This document shows positions 1 through 6,401 of a stretch of 10,218 nt of DNA, in pieces. The stretch comes from Deltaproteobacteria bacterium. Lineage in GTDB: Bacteria > SAR324 > NAC60-12. The stretch is from the NCBI GenBank assembly GCA_003541985.1, contig DPLM01000240.1:1-10218 (forward strand), written 5' to 3'. Below the pieces are notes generated by a model. The model was not told where the DNA came from. It saw nothing but the letters and a program-made list of their open reading frames with translations, and did not search any database. How positions within the stretch are numbered: the stretch's first letter is position 1; each line of letters begins with the position of its first letter. The position numbers were made by a program, and so were the translations under genes.

Positions 1-29
1 TGTCGAAAACCTGTCGACTGGATTGAAAT
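1..29 (+). repeat. 29-bp direct repeat, copy 1
   Basis: These 29 bases recur exactly at 254-282, a period of 253 bp. The repeat begins TGTCGAAAACCTGTCGAC and ends GGATTGAAAT. It contains a short inverted element (GTCGA, 7 nt, TCGAC). The window starts at its first base, so it may extend further left and more copies may lie outside. Confidence 0.85.
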
Positions 30-119
30 AATTCAGCTTTTATAGCTTTTTGGATTTGTCTAAAACTTGTTTAAACTTGTCTAAAACTTGGAGAGTGTAG
101 CAACAAGAACGAACAATGA

Positions 120-142
120 ACAGGTTTTCGACAAGTTATCGA
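120..142 (-). repeat. 23-bp inverted repeat, left arm (partner 245-267)
   Basis: Positions 120-142 are the exact reverse complement of 245-267. The two arms flank a 102-bp interval that contains the AT-rich stretch (175-235). The arms include the 11-bp unit TTGTCGAAAAC and the ATCGATAAC or ATCGAAAG variants beside it. The spacing is too large for a typical terminator, so a protein-binding arrangement in opposite orientations is more likely than a functional hairpin. Confidence 0.8.
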
Positions 143-253
143 AAGGTTTTGGAAAGATTTTCTAAAACCTGTTCAAAAATAATATAAAATACTGAAATTA
201 TATATTTTTTATATTAAAATTTAAGAAATTTAGTAACCCGCTTATCGATAACT

Positions 254-282
254 TGTCGAAAACCTGTCGACTGGATTGAAAT
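254..282 (+). repeat. 29-bp direct repeat, copy 2
   Basis: Exact second copy of the 29 bases at 1-29, ending only 4 bp before the stop codon of the racemase-like gene. It is preceded by the palindrome TTATCGATAA (242-251), which belongs to the same 11-bp repeat rhythm. Confidence 0.85.
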
Positions 283-286
283 GACT

Positions 287-1111
287 TCATTTTTTGAAAA
301 ATGAGAATACTTCTTCTTGGTTCAGTGCTGTGATCAATGGGAACGCACCAACATTTTCCAGCAGATACATCATAGTCTTACGTTCTTCCATCGGAGTTGA
401 GTAGGCACCAACGAAACGAATGGCCTCATCCAGAGACCATTGCTTGACCAGTTGTTGTGCAGCTATTTTATTCGGATTGATCAGAGATGGTTCAATACCG
501 ATGTCATCCAGAGCTTCCAAAAATAGATTTTCTCGCCAGCCGTAGTGCGTGCAGCCAAGCACAACAATCACTTTCCCCGGAGAAAGTGGTGGATTGGCAC
601 CGCTTAGGAATAGTCGGATATTTTCGATTATCCGAGTTCCGGTTAAATCAGAAGAGATCACATCTGCTAAACCTGGACAGGCAATCGACTGCGTATCTGG
701 TAACAGTCGGTCGTACACTCCAGAAGAAATTGTAGTCGGTGTTGCCAAAATAAGTAATCTGGAATATCCAAATTCTTTTGTTTTTTCAAGGATAGCTTTG
801 TGTGTCAACTCAAGCATTCCCTGAATTGGTAGTTTGGGAAGCTTAATTTCTGGGAGCAACGCTGAGAGAGTATGGCATGCAACAAAGATATGATCGGGTT
901 GGTAACTGTCTGCAAGGCGGCCTAGGAAGGTTTGAAAGACTTCCTGCTTTTCAGCTAATGACTCCATTGAGTTGTAGCTATGTTGAGGATCTGGGGCTGC
1001 GTTGACGTAGAGTAATTCTGTATTTTTTGCTGTAGGACCAGTAGGAGCCTTCAGTAGATCAGCGCACACAGACAGCCCTCCCAGGCCTGAATCAGTGACT
1101 ACTAGACGCAC
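287..1111 (-). CDS. murI: Divergent glutamate racemase-like protein (Asp/Glu racemase family)
   Basis: This 274-residue protein has the layout of MurI, the cytosolic cofactor-independent racemase that makes D-glutamate for peptidoglycan. The N-terminal motif is TDSGLGGLSV, with the family's acid/Ser pair at D7-S8. The first catalytic cysteine is C79 in ACHTLSA and the second is C187 in LGCTHYG, followed by H189. LATPTTISSGVY (122-133) matches the usual LATPGT region. The start is GTG at 1111, chosen because the family begins right at the DSG motif, and it lies 10 nt after the methyltransferase stop. Some substrate-pocket positions differ from typical MurI: CHT replaces CNT, SYN stands where PYG is expected, and G follows THY instead of P. 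Racemase activity is therefore likely, but a different amino-acid substrate is possible. It is probably cotranscribed with the upstream methyltransferase gene. Confidence 0.75.
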   Translation of the reverse strand: MRLVVTDSGLGGLSVCADLLKAPTGPTAKNTELLYVNAAPDPQHSYNSMESLAEKQEVFQTFLGRLADSYQPDHIFVACHTLSALLPEIKLPKLPIQGMLELTHKAILEKTKEFGYSRLLILATPTTISSGVYDRLLPDTQSIACPGLADVISSDLTGTRIIENIRLFLSGANPPLSPGKVIVVLGCTHYGWRENLFLEALDDIGIEPSLINPNKIAAQQLVKQWSLDEAIRFVGAYSTPMEERKTMMYLLENVGAFPLITALNQEEVFSFFKK

Positions 1112-1121
1112 GGAAGCTGCT

Positions 1122-2159
1122 TCAGTAACGATTGTTGAAAAGATAGTGCGAGATCAGCCATTCATTTCCACCACGAAATCCCCATACTTCTGAAGTAGCT
1201 AGGAAGAATATCCGCCAGCGCTGGAACCAGACATCGGCATCTTTGCCATAAGTTTCACGAAAGGTTTTTAGAATTTCTCCCTTCTGTGAATCCATCATAT
1301 GTAACCATGCATCAGCTGTCCGTTGATAATGTAAACCACTCAGCACCCAGTGCTGCTCTAATAGCAAGTCTTTCTGGAAATAGAGTAGCAGATCGTTGGA
1401 AGGCATGATGCCACCTGTGAAGAAGTAGCGACCCATCCAATTAGAATCTCCTTCAGAGGAAAAAGCGTAGGCGTAACGACGATGGCTGAAGATGTGGATG
1501 AAGAGTTTTCCTTCCGGTTTCAGCCAATAAGAAATTCTCTCCAACAGTAACTGCCAGTTACGCATGTGCTCAAACATTTCTACTGAGACAACACGATCAA
1601 AATGCATTTCTGTAGTGAAGTCGTTCATATCGCATGTTTGTAAACTTAGGTTCGTCAGACCGAGCTCTTTGGCACGCGACTCAATAAATTCAAGCTGAGG
1701 CCGAGAATTTGAAACAGCCAAAATCGAGGAGTTTGGATAATGCTTTGCCATCCACAAGGAGAGAGAACCCCAACCACAACCGAGTTCGAGAATCTGTTGA
1801 CCATTCTGCAGCTGCGCTCTCTCACAAGTCAGAGCTAGCATGGAAGCTTCAGCGTGCTCTAATTTTGTAACGCCTTCAGGGAAATGACAGCAACTGTACT
1901 TGAGATGTAGCCCTAAGACTAATTCAAAGAATCTCGGAGGTAGTTCATAGTGTTGCTCGTTTGCTTCTTGAGTGTGCAGAGCAATCGGACTCTGTCGCAT
2001 CTCTTCAACAAACGCCATCATTGCTTGCCATTCCTGATCTGGATTCTCACGCGCTTGCTCTCGAAGACGCTGTAGCAAAAGCAGACGAATGCCAGCACGA
2101 GTCAGCAAATCCGGAATACGACCATTTTCGACGAGTTCAATCAGGGAACGTAAGAACAT
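1122..2159 (-). CDS. SAM-dependent methyltransferase, CFA-synthase / coclaurine N-methyltransferase-like
   Basis: A class I SAM methyltransferase of 345 residues counted from the ATG at 2159. A helical N-terminal segment (1-70) precedes YELPPRFFELVLG and LKYSCCHFP (72-93). The SAM-binding motif is ILELGCGWGSLSLWMA (123-138), then AVSNS (148-152), then SVEMFEHM (192-199), and FIHIFSH (220-226) near the active site. This is the COG2230 cyclopropane-fatty-acyl-phospholipid synthase superfamily. The SCCHF motif and the HYQRTADAWLHMM region (278-289) resemble the CNMT-like branch better than classical CFA synthase, which has AWY where AWL stands here. Lipid cyclopropanation is therefore not assured, and the bacterial substrate of this branch is unclear. 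The start is uncertain: TTG at 2165 and ATT at 2186 are in frame upstream, and the only strong SD (GAGGAGGT, minus strand 2199-2192) fits the ATT. The racemase-like gene follows after 10 nt. Confidence 0.85.
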   Translation of the reverse strand: MFLRSLIELVENGRIPDLLTRAGIRLLLLQRLREQARENPDQEWQAMMAFVEEMRQSPIALHTQEANEQHYELPPRFFELVLGLHLKYSCCHFPEGVTKLEHAEASMLALTCERAQLQNGQQILELGCGWGSLSLWMAKHYPNSSILAVSNSRPQLEFIESRAKELGLTNLSLQTCDMNDFTTEMHFDRVVSVEMFEHMRNWQLLLERISYWLKPEGKLFIHIFSHRRYAYAFSSEGDSNWMGRYFFTGGIMPSNDLLLYFQKDLLLEQHWVLSGLHYQRTADAWLHMMDSQKGEILKTFRETYGKDADVWFQRWRIFFLATSEVWGFRGGNEWLISHYLFNNRY

Positions 2160-2293
2160 GTGCAAGACACTTTGAAGGTTTAGAATAACAGACCTCCTCA
2201 GCGTAACCTATGTGGGATAACAGACAAGTGTGGAAAATTAAGCTTACTAGAGTAACTTTAGTAATCAAAATTAATAAAAAAGTGGGCTGTGGA
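2160..2293 (-). promoter_or_regulatory. Leader/upstream region of the methyltransferase-racemase unit
   Basis: This spacer lies between the operon terminator and the methyltransferase ATG. Read on the minus strand it holds an AT-rich stretch (2234-2280), a palindrome-like element TTACTA-9 nt-TAGTAA (2244-2249 and 2259-2264), and the strong SD GAGGAGGT (2199-2192). The 9-mer ATAACAGAC occurs twice on the plus strand, 32 bp apart (2185-2193 and 2217-2225). The plus-strand words TGTGGAAAA (2229-2237) and TGTGGAGAA (2288-2296) resemble the DnaA-box complement TGTGGATAA with mismatches. No convincing -35/-10 pair was found, although a promoter must lie here if the upstream terminator works. Confidence 0.45.
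2185..2225 (+). repeat. 9-bp direct repeat pair ATAACAGAC, 32 bp apart
   Basis: The 9-mer ATAACAGAC appears at 2185-2193 and at 2217-2225, a spacing of 32 bp, or about three helical turns. The first copy overlaps the SD-like element of the methyltransferase gene. This could be a paired operator, but two 9-mers are weak evidence on their own. Confidence 0.35.
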
Positions 2294-2316
2294 GAAAAGT
2301 GCGCACAGAGGCGCAC
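2294..2316 (-). terminator. Rho-independent terminator of the secretion/lipoprotein operon
   Basis: On the minus strand, GTGCGC, a 6-nt loop (CTCTGT) and GCGCAC form a perfect 6-bp GC-rich stem (2316-2299), directly followed by TTTTC (2298-2294). It begins 9 nt after the stop codon of the small lipoprotein gene, so it plausibly ends the long minus-strand operon. The T-run is short (four T's), so termination may be incomplete. Confidence 0.7.
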
Positions 2317-2324
2317 AAAAGAGC

Positions 2325-2492
2325 TTATTTGGCGTCGCGACAGTAGTCGTTGTAGGGAAAGCCAATGCTCCCGTCGCAGAAACGACGGAGAATCAGGTAC
2401 TCACCGCTGCAGCCAGTACTCACTAGAACCGTACCCCCCAGTACGAGCCCCAGCACTAGCTTGCGGAAGAGCCGCTGTCGGAAGATGTGCAT
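2325..2492 (-). CDS. Small lipoprotein of unknown function (55 aa)
   Basis: The protein has a basic N-terminus (MHIFRQRLFRK), a hydrophobic stretch (LVLGLVLGGTVLV) and a lipobox-like VSTGC with Cys at residue 28. This predicts export, lipidation and membrane anchoring of a mature peptide of only 28 residues. The mature part, CSGEYLILRRFCDGSIGFPY followed by NDYCRDAK, has two further cysteines that could form a disulfide in the periplasm. The ATG at 2492 is preferred because the minus strand reads GAGGTG just before it. A longer in-frame reading from 2582 would put hydrophobic non-signal sequence in front and overlap the preceding gene. The gene lies 74 nt downstream of the SUMF1-fold lipoprotein gene and just before the terminator. 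I do not recognise the family. Confidence 0.7.
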   Translation of the reverse strand: MHIFRQRLFRKLVLGLVLGGTVLVSTGCSGEYLILRRFCDGSIGFPYNDYCRDAK

Positions 2493-2566
2493 GGACACCT
2501 CATAATCGAATGGAAGCAAGAGAAACAGACACAATAGATGGGTATCAATTTTTGTGCCCCAAGTTA

Positions 2567-4084
2567 TCAAGGGTCGGCACACACACGAAAACCCAGATAG
2601 TCATGCCTAATTTCTGGTGGATTACCACCTCTTTGCCAAAGTTCAAGAGATTCTGGTTGATTTCTATAGCTTCCACCGCGAACTGTTCGCAATCTCCCCT
2701 CTTTAGGACCACTTGGTTGGATGACTGTTTCTAGTACTAGGGGCGCATAATAGTCTTGAACCCATTCCCAAAGATTTCCCTGCATATCAAAGAGTCCCCA
2801 AGTATTCGGTTGCTTGCGCTGAATGGGTTGGGGACCTGGTTGGGAAAGATTGCGGCTGTGCCAAGCGTGTTGGTTGAGGCATTTGGCTTCTGTCCCGCAA
2901 CCAAATCGTCCTTTTCCCTCAGCTCGGGCAGCATATTCCCATTCTGCTTCCGTGCAGAGCCGATAATTCCCTGGGTATTGAAGACTAAGCCAGTGTGTGT
3001 ATTCCTGAGTCTGATCCCAGGAAATATAATTGAGGGGAGCATCAATCTGATCTGGATTTTTCATTGTCCAGTAGTGTGATTCGGTTGGTTCTGAATAATG
3101 ACAAGCACCAGCCTCCATACACAATCGATATTCACCTACGGTGACTTCGTGATTGAGAATGTAATAGATCTGATTCATCACCACTTCACGCTCTGGTGGT
3201 TTGCTAGGACTACCCATCACAAAGCTGCCCGGCCAGATTGGAACCATCCCCGGTGCAAGAGTGTGTGTCTCAAAGGACCATTCGTAACGAGCCTCCAGGC
3301 GGTTTCCTTTTAAATCCTTTAGCTCGGGTAGCAGCGTTACCCGATACGTCATTCCATACAACCAGGGTTGCCTCGGAATGAATTTCAGGCTAGTCCCTTC
3401 TACCTGCAAGTTACCTTCTACTGAAAAATCACGAGCCCCTTGGGTTGCTTGAATCCTTACTGATTCTTTACTAACTGTCTGAGGATCCAACGGTTGACTC
3501 AGATAAACATTGATTGATTGGTCAGCCTGAACTTGGGTTTCTCCGTCAGTTGGGTTGACCAGTACAACACTGGGAGGCCGCATCAAGGGAGGTGGTGAAG
3601 TTAGGAAGTTCCAACGTAATTCACTCAGTATTTCTCCATTCTGGCCACGTAGAGACTTGAGTAAGCTGACGGTGTAGGAAGTATCGTAAGTTAGTGCAGA
3701 ATTGGGAGTGAGTGTGAGACTATTGCCCCTGGTACTCAGACGGAGTGAAATTTGAGTGCCTTCGGAATCAGCCAGCGTAAAACTCTCAGCGGTTAGATTT
3801 TTTGAGTCCAGTGATTGATCAAAATTGAGTAGGATCAGTGTATCTGGAGAGACCGTGGCGTTGGGGGCTGGAACCAGAGAATTGATGGAGAGTAGCTTTG
3901 GTGTCTGGTTGAACTCTGGAGCCGAGACCGGCTCAGAGATAGGTTGGTTCTGTCTACTTTTCGAGCTTTCACCTGTTGATACAGCGGGAAGTAACTGTGG
4001 AGGATTTTCTGATAGTGATTTCTTGCGTTCACAAGAGATCAAGAAGTAAAGCGACAAGACAAGTAGCAGATGGAACAACCTCAT
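2567..4084 (-). CDS. Lipoprotein with two bacterial Ig-like domains and a SUMF1/formylglycine-generating-enzyme-like domain
   Basis: A 505-residue exported lipoprotein. The signal peptide ends in LISC with Cys18. A Ser/Pro/Gln-rich linker follows (19-60). Two similar Big_5/SbsA-type Ig-like domains come next (about 62-165 and 170-275), each with an NFDQSLD or YLSQPLD signature and a closing WNFLTS or WSFETH strand. The C-terminal FGE-sulfatase-fold domain (about 280-505) shows PGSFVMGS, HEVTVGEY, YRLCTEAEWEYAARA, GLFDMQGNLWEWVQD, VRGGSYR and GFRVCADP. The region that carries the catalytic cysteine pair in true FGE (after GGSY) has none here. It is therefore probably a binding or structural domain or another SUMF1-fold enzyme, not a sulfatase activator. 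The start at ATG 4084 is supported by the SD GAGGGGGG and the signal peptide; a start at 4108 would spoil both. It follows gspF by 58 nt, so a cell-surface or T2SS-linked role is an inference. Confidence 0.85.
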   Translation of the reverse strand: MRLFHLLLVLSLYFLISCERKKSLSENPPQLLPAVSTGESSKSRQNQPISEPVSAPEFNQTPKLLSINSLVPAPNATVSPDTLILLNFDQSLDSKNLTAESFTLADSEGTQISLRLSTRGNSLTLTPNSALTYDTSYTVSLLKSLRGQNGEILSELRWNFLTSPPPLMRPPSVVLVNPTDGETQVQADQSINVYLSQPLDPQTVSKESVRIQATQGARDFSVEGNLQVEGTSLKFIPRQPWLYGMTYRVTLLPELKDLKGNRLEARYEWSFETHTLAPGMVPIWPGSFVMGSPSKPPEREVVMNQIYYILNHEVTVGEYRLCMEAGACHYSEPTESHYWTMKNPDQIDAPLNYISWDQTQEYTHWLSLQYPGNYRLCTEAEWEYAARAEGKGRFGCGTEAKCLNQHAWHSRNLSQPGPQPIQRKQPNTWGLFDMQGNLWEWVQDYYAPLVLETVIQPSGPKEGRLRTVRGGSYRNQPESLELWQRGGNPPEIRHDYLGFRVCADP

Positions 4085-4142
4085 GATCCCCCCTCGGACA
4101 AAGAGCAACGATGGGGGTGGCTGATGCTGAAAGATAACGAGA

Positions 4143-5354
4143 CTAACGACCGAGCAATTGATTCATATTCAGCATCGGTAGCAAGACAGACAGCGCAATA
4201 AAGCCTACAATTCCACCCATCAATACAATCATAGTTGGTTGCAGCAGAGCCGTCAGACCCTCCAACAATCTACTTACTTCTTCCTGCATACGGTTTGCCA
4301 CACGTTCTAACAACTCATCGACACGGGCTGCTTCTTCTCCAATAGCCACGACGTGTTGGACATAATCCGGGAAATAACCAGTTCGACCCATTGCTGCTGA
4401 AAGTGGGATTCCTTTGTTGTTGACTTCAATGATCATCTTGTTTAGCTGTTCAATTAGCAGTTGATTTACAACCACGTGTCGTGAAATTTCCAGAGCGGTC
4501 TTCAGATCTACCCCACTTCCAAGCAAAGTTCCGAGAGTTTGACAAAAGCGCGCGATCAATACCTTCTGCATCAGGGGACCAATCAGTGGTGCTTTCAGTT
4601 GCAGTTGCTGGAGGACTTTCTTGCCAAACTCACTACGCAGAAAAGCTGAGAAACCGAAAATTAAAATTACTAACCCAATCAAAACAAGGTACCAAGAGTG
4701 AACTATGAAATCGCTGAGTCCCATTAAAATTCTGGTGGGTAAGGGTAGCAGGGTTCCTTTGCTGGCAAAGATTTGTGTGATCTTGGGCACGATGTAAGTG
4801 ACCATAAAGACGACTACTAGCAATGAAAAAACCAGCATGAAAGCTGGGTAAATCATTGCTGATTTCAGTCTACCTCGCAGACGTTCTTGAGTTTCGTAAT
4901 AATCAGCGAGCCGCTTGAGGATTGTGCCCAGATTCCCGCTGTTCTCTCCTGAACGAATCATACTAATATACATCTCAGGAAAGATTTTTGGGTACAGTTG
5001 CAGCGCATCCGCTAAAGATCCACCTTCAACAACACGCGCTCGGACTTCGGCCAGGATTTCTTTAAATCCCACGTCTTCAGTCTGCTCGATGATGAGTTGT
5101 AAGGCCTTGTCGTAAGGAATTGTAGCATCCATCAACACTTCGAACTGTCGAGTGAAGAGAGTCAACGCCCGCTTGTAATTAGTTCCACGTTTTGGCAGGA
5201 AGGAATGACTGTTATTGCGGGAAACCCGAATTTCCTTCGGATAGAGCTGCTGAGAGCGTAGTCGCTGACGCAGGTCACTTTCACTAACAGCATCTTCAGA
5301 ACCCTTGTGGAGAACTCCGGCTTGGTCAAAAGCTTGGTACTGGTAGAGTGGCAT
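4143..5354 (-). CDS. gspF: Type II secretion system inner-membrane platform protein GspF
   Basis: A full-length 403-residue GspF/PilC-family protein. The N-terminal MPLYQYQAFDQAG is typical of the family. The first cytoplasmic T2SSF domain (about 65-185) contains FTRQFEVLMDATIPYDKAL and FPEMYISMIRSGENSGNL, and then YPAFMLV leads into TM1 (170-190). TM2 is at about 218-238. The second T2SSF domain (265-390) has RFCQTLGTLLGSGVDLKTAL and FPDYVQHVVAIGEEAARVDELL, and ends in TM3 with QPTMIVLMGGIVGFIALSVLLPM. In the inner membrane it couples the GspE ATPase to the pseudopilus and works with GspL and GspM. The second E-x-SG motif is altered to GEEAA. The gene starts 9 nt after the mltG stop with no strong SD. 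The neighbouring gspM and gspN favour T2SS over type IV pilus PilC. Confidence 0.92.
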   Translation of the reverse strand: MPLYQYQAFDQAGVLHKGSEDAVSESDLRQRLRSQQLYPKEIRVSRNNSHSFLPKRGTNYKRALTLFTRQFEVLMDATIPYDKALQLIIEQTEDVGFKEILAEVRARVVEGGSLADALQLYPKIFPEMYISMIRSGENSGNLGTILKRLADYYETQERLRGRLKSAMIYPAFMLVFSLLVVVFMVTYIVPKITQIFASKGTLLPLPTRILMGLSDFIVHSWYLVLIGLVILIFGFSAFLRSEFGKKVLQQLQLKAPLIGPLMQKVLIARFCQTLGTLLGSGVDLKTALEISRHVVVNQLLIEQLNKMIIEVNNKGIPLSAAMGRTGYFPDYVQHVVAIGEEAARVDELLERVANRMQEEVSRLLEGLTALLQPTMIVLMGGIVGFIALSVLLPMLNMNQLLGR

Positions 5355-5363
5355 GGTCGAGTC

Positions 5364-6401
5364 TCAACGGGAGTTTCGATGGGGTTGAACCTGGTATTTC
5401 CAAACAGCACGCTGGTGCTCCCTCAAGGTACGAGAGAATGCACTACTGCCGTCTCCCCGTGCAACAAAATAAAGATATTTCACGCTGGCAGGCTGCAATG
5501 CACTATGAAGGGAGTCCCAACCAGGATTACTGATGGGTGTCGGAGGTAAGCCCGTTTCTGTATAAGTGTTGAAAGGTGTTGGGGTCTCTAAATGTTTCCG
5601 TGTGAGATTACCATCAAAATTTGGAATCCCATAGATTACTGTTGGATCACTCTGCATCTTCATCTTCAAGCGCAAGCGGTTGTGAAAAACTCCGGCAATC
5701 AGCGGACGATCCTCTGCAGTCCCAGTTTCTTTCTCAATCATTGACGCAAGGATTAAGAGTTGATGGTCACTTAGCTTTTTACCCCCTTCAGCAGGAGTTT
5801 CTAAGCGCAACTGAATAAAACGATTATTGAATTCTTGAATCATCAGGTTTAGGATTTCACGTTCGCTGCTCTCCTGTGCTACGAAGTATGTTTCTGGGTA
5901 AATAACCCCCTCCAGGGTTTTTAAACCTTGAATTCCTGATAGCTTGCGCAATGTATAGTCTGTAAATAGTTCATCGTATTGATCGGCTTGACCAAGACCC
6001 TGCTCTACAAGGCGGGCTGTGGCTTGTTGGTAGCTCAGGCCTTCTGGGATGGTGACACGAATCTGTAGGCCGCTGCCAGAAACCAAGTGGTTAAGGAGTG
6101 TAGTGTGGTTCCAGCGGGGATCTAGCTGAAATTCCCCGGCTTGTAATCTGTGATGCTGTCCATTGAGGCGAGCGAGAAATTCGAACCATAGGGGTTGTTG
6201 AATCAGATTGGCTTCTTGGAGTTGCTGAACAATTTGGGAGAAGTTGCTTCCGCGCTCGATTCGTACCCGGATGGGCTCATCACCCTGACCGATTGGAAGG
6301 TTCCAGAGCCAGATCAGATTGAGAATCAACAGCAAGAATCCTAACAGCAGCCCAATACGTTTTCTAGCTAATCCCCCAAACAAAACTCCCGGTCGCTTCA
6401 T
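5364..6401 (-). CDS. mltG: Endolytic peptidoglycan transglycosylase MltG (YceG-like)
   Basis: A 345-residue inner-membrane enzyme that cleaves nascent glycan strands in the periplasm. A cationic N-terminus (KRPGVLFGGLARKR) precedes a single TM anchor (about 17-34). A LysM-like region (about 43-112) is followed by the YceG catalytic core. That core contains VTIPEGLSYQQ (116-126), LEGVIYPETYF (163-173), ASMIEKETG (219-227, with the catalytic Glu at 223), VFHNRLRLKMKMQSDPTVIYG (238-258), TPFNTY and GLPPTPISNPG (284-294). All family landmarks are present and the length is normal. Its ATG overlaps the gspN stop as ATGA, so the two are translationally coupled. mltG normally neighbours housekeeping genes such as tmk or holB. 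Its place between gspN and gspF is unusual and suggests local wall opening for the secretion complex, which is an inference. Confidence 0.93.
   Translation of the reverse strand: MKRPGVLFGGLARKRIGLLLGFLLLILNLIWLWNLPIGQGDEPIRVRIERGSNFSQIVQQLQEANLIQQPLWFEFLARLNGQHHRLQAGEFQLDPRWNHTTLLNHLVSGSGLQIRVTIPEGLSYQQATARLVEQGLGQADQYDELFTDYTLRKLSGIQGLKTLEGVIYPETYFVAQESSEREILNLMIQEFNNRFIQLRLETPAEGGKKLSDHQLLILASMIEKETGTAEDRPLIAGVFHNRLRLKMKMQSDPTVIYGIPNFDGNLTRKHLETPTPFNTYTETGLPPTPISNPGWDSLHSALQPASVKYLYFVARGDGSSAFSRTLREHQRAVWKYQVQPHRNSR

Larger units (their letters stand above)
1..286. repeat. Repeat-rich non-coding region, 11-bp phased arrays around an AT-rich core
   Basis: No gene is visible here. The segment is built from short units close to YTGTCGAAAAC that recur every 10-11 bp. 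Plus-strand units lie at 56-66, 67-76 (10 bp), 77-87, 158-168, 169-179, 242-252, 253-263 and 264-274. Minus-strand units lie at 124-134, 135-145 and 146-156, and part of one at about 114-123. The left edge starts inside another copy (1-21). Positions 175-235 contain only four G or C bases in 61. Phased short repeats beside an AT-rich stretch are typical of replication origins, partition sites or multi-site operators. Which of these applies here is not shown by the sequence. No canonical DnaA box (TTATCCACA) and no ParB parS site is seen. Confidence 0.7.

Noticed and set aside
255..271. GTCGA-7 nt-TCGAC hairpin as the terminator of the racemase gene
   Set aside because: The stem is only 5 bp and is not followed by a T-run on the minus strand. 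It is better explained as part of the 11-bp repeat array.
1..286. CRISPR array
   Set aside because: The 29-bp repeats are 253 bp apart, far beyond a spacer length. The internal units are 11 bp with no unique spacers, and no cas gene is nearby.
1..286. Canonical oriC with DnaA boxes
   Set aside because: No TTATCCACA-type box occurs, and no dnaA, dnaN, rpmH or gidA neighbours are present. Only the general iteron-plus-AT architecture fits.
2493..2582. Longer start for the small lipoprotein at 2582
   Set aside because: It overlaps the preceding gene and pushes the signal peptide 30 residues inside the protein. The SD lies before 2492.
2210..2734. 174-codon plus-strand frame across the spacer and the small lipoprotein gene
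   Set aside because: It is Arg/Cys/Ser-rich with no recognisable motif or SD, and it lies antisense to two genes that have signal peptides and proper starts.
2567..4084. Active formylglycine-generating enzyme for sulfatase maturation
   Set aside because: The catalytic cysteines expected after GGSY are absent, and no sulfatase gene is in the window.
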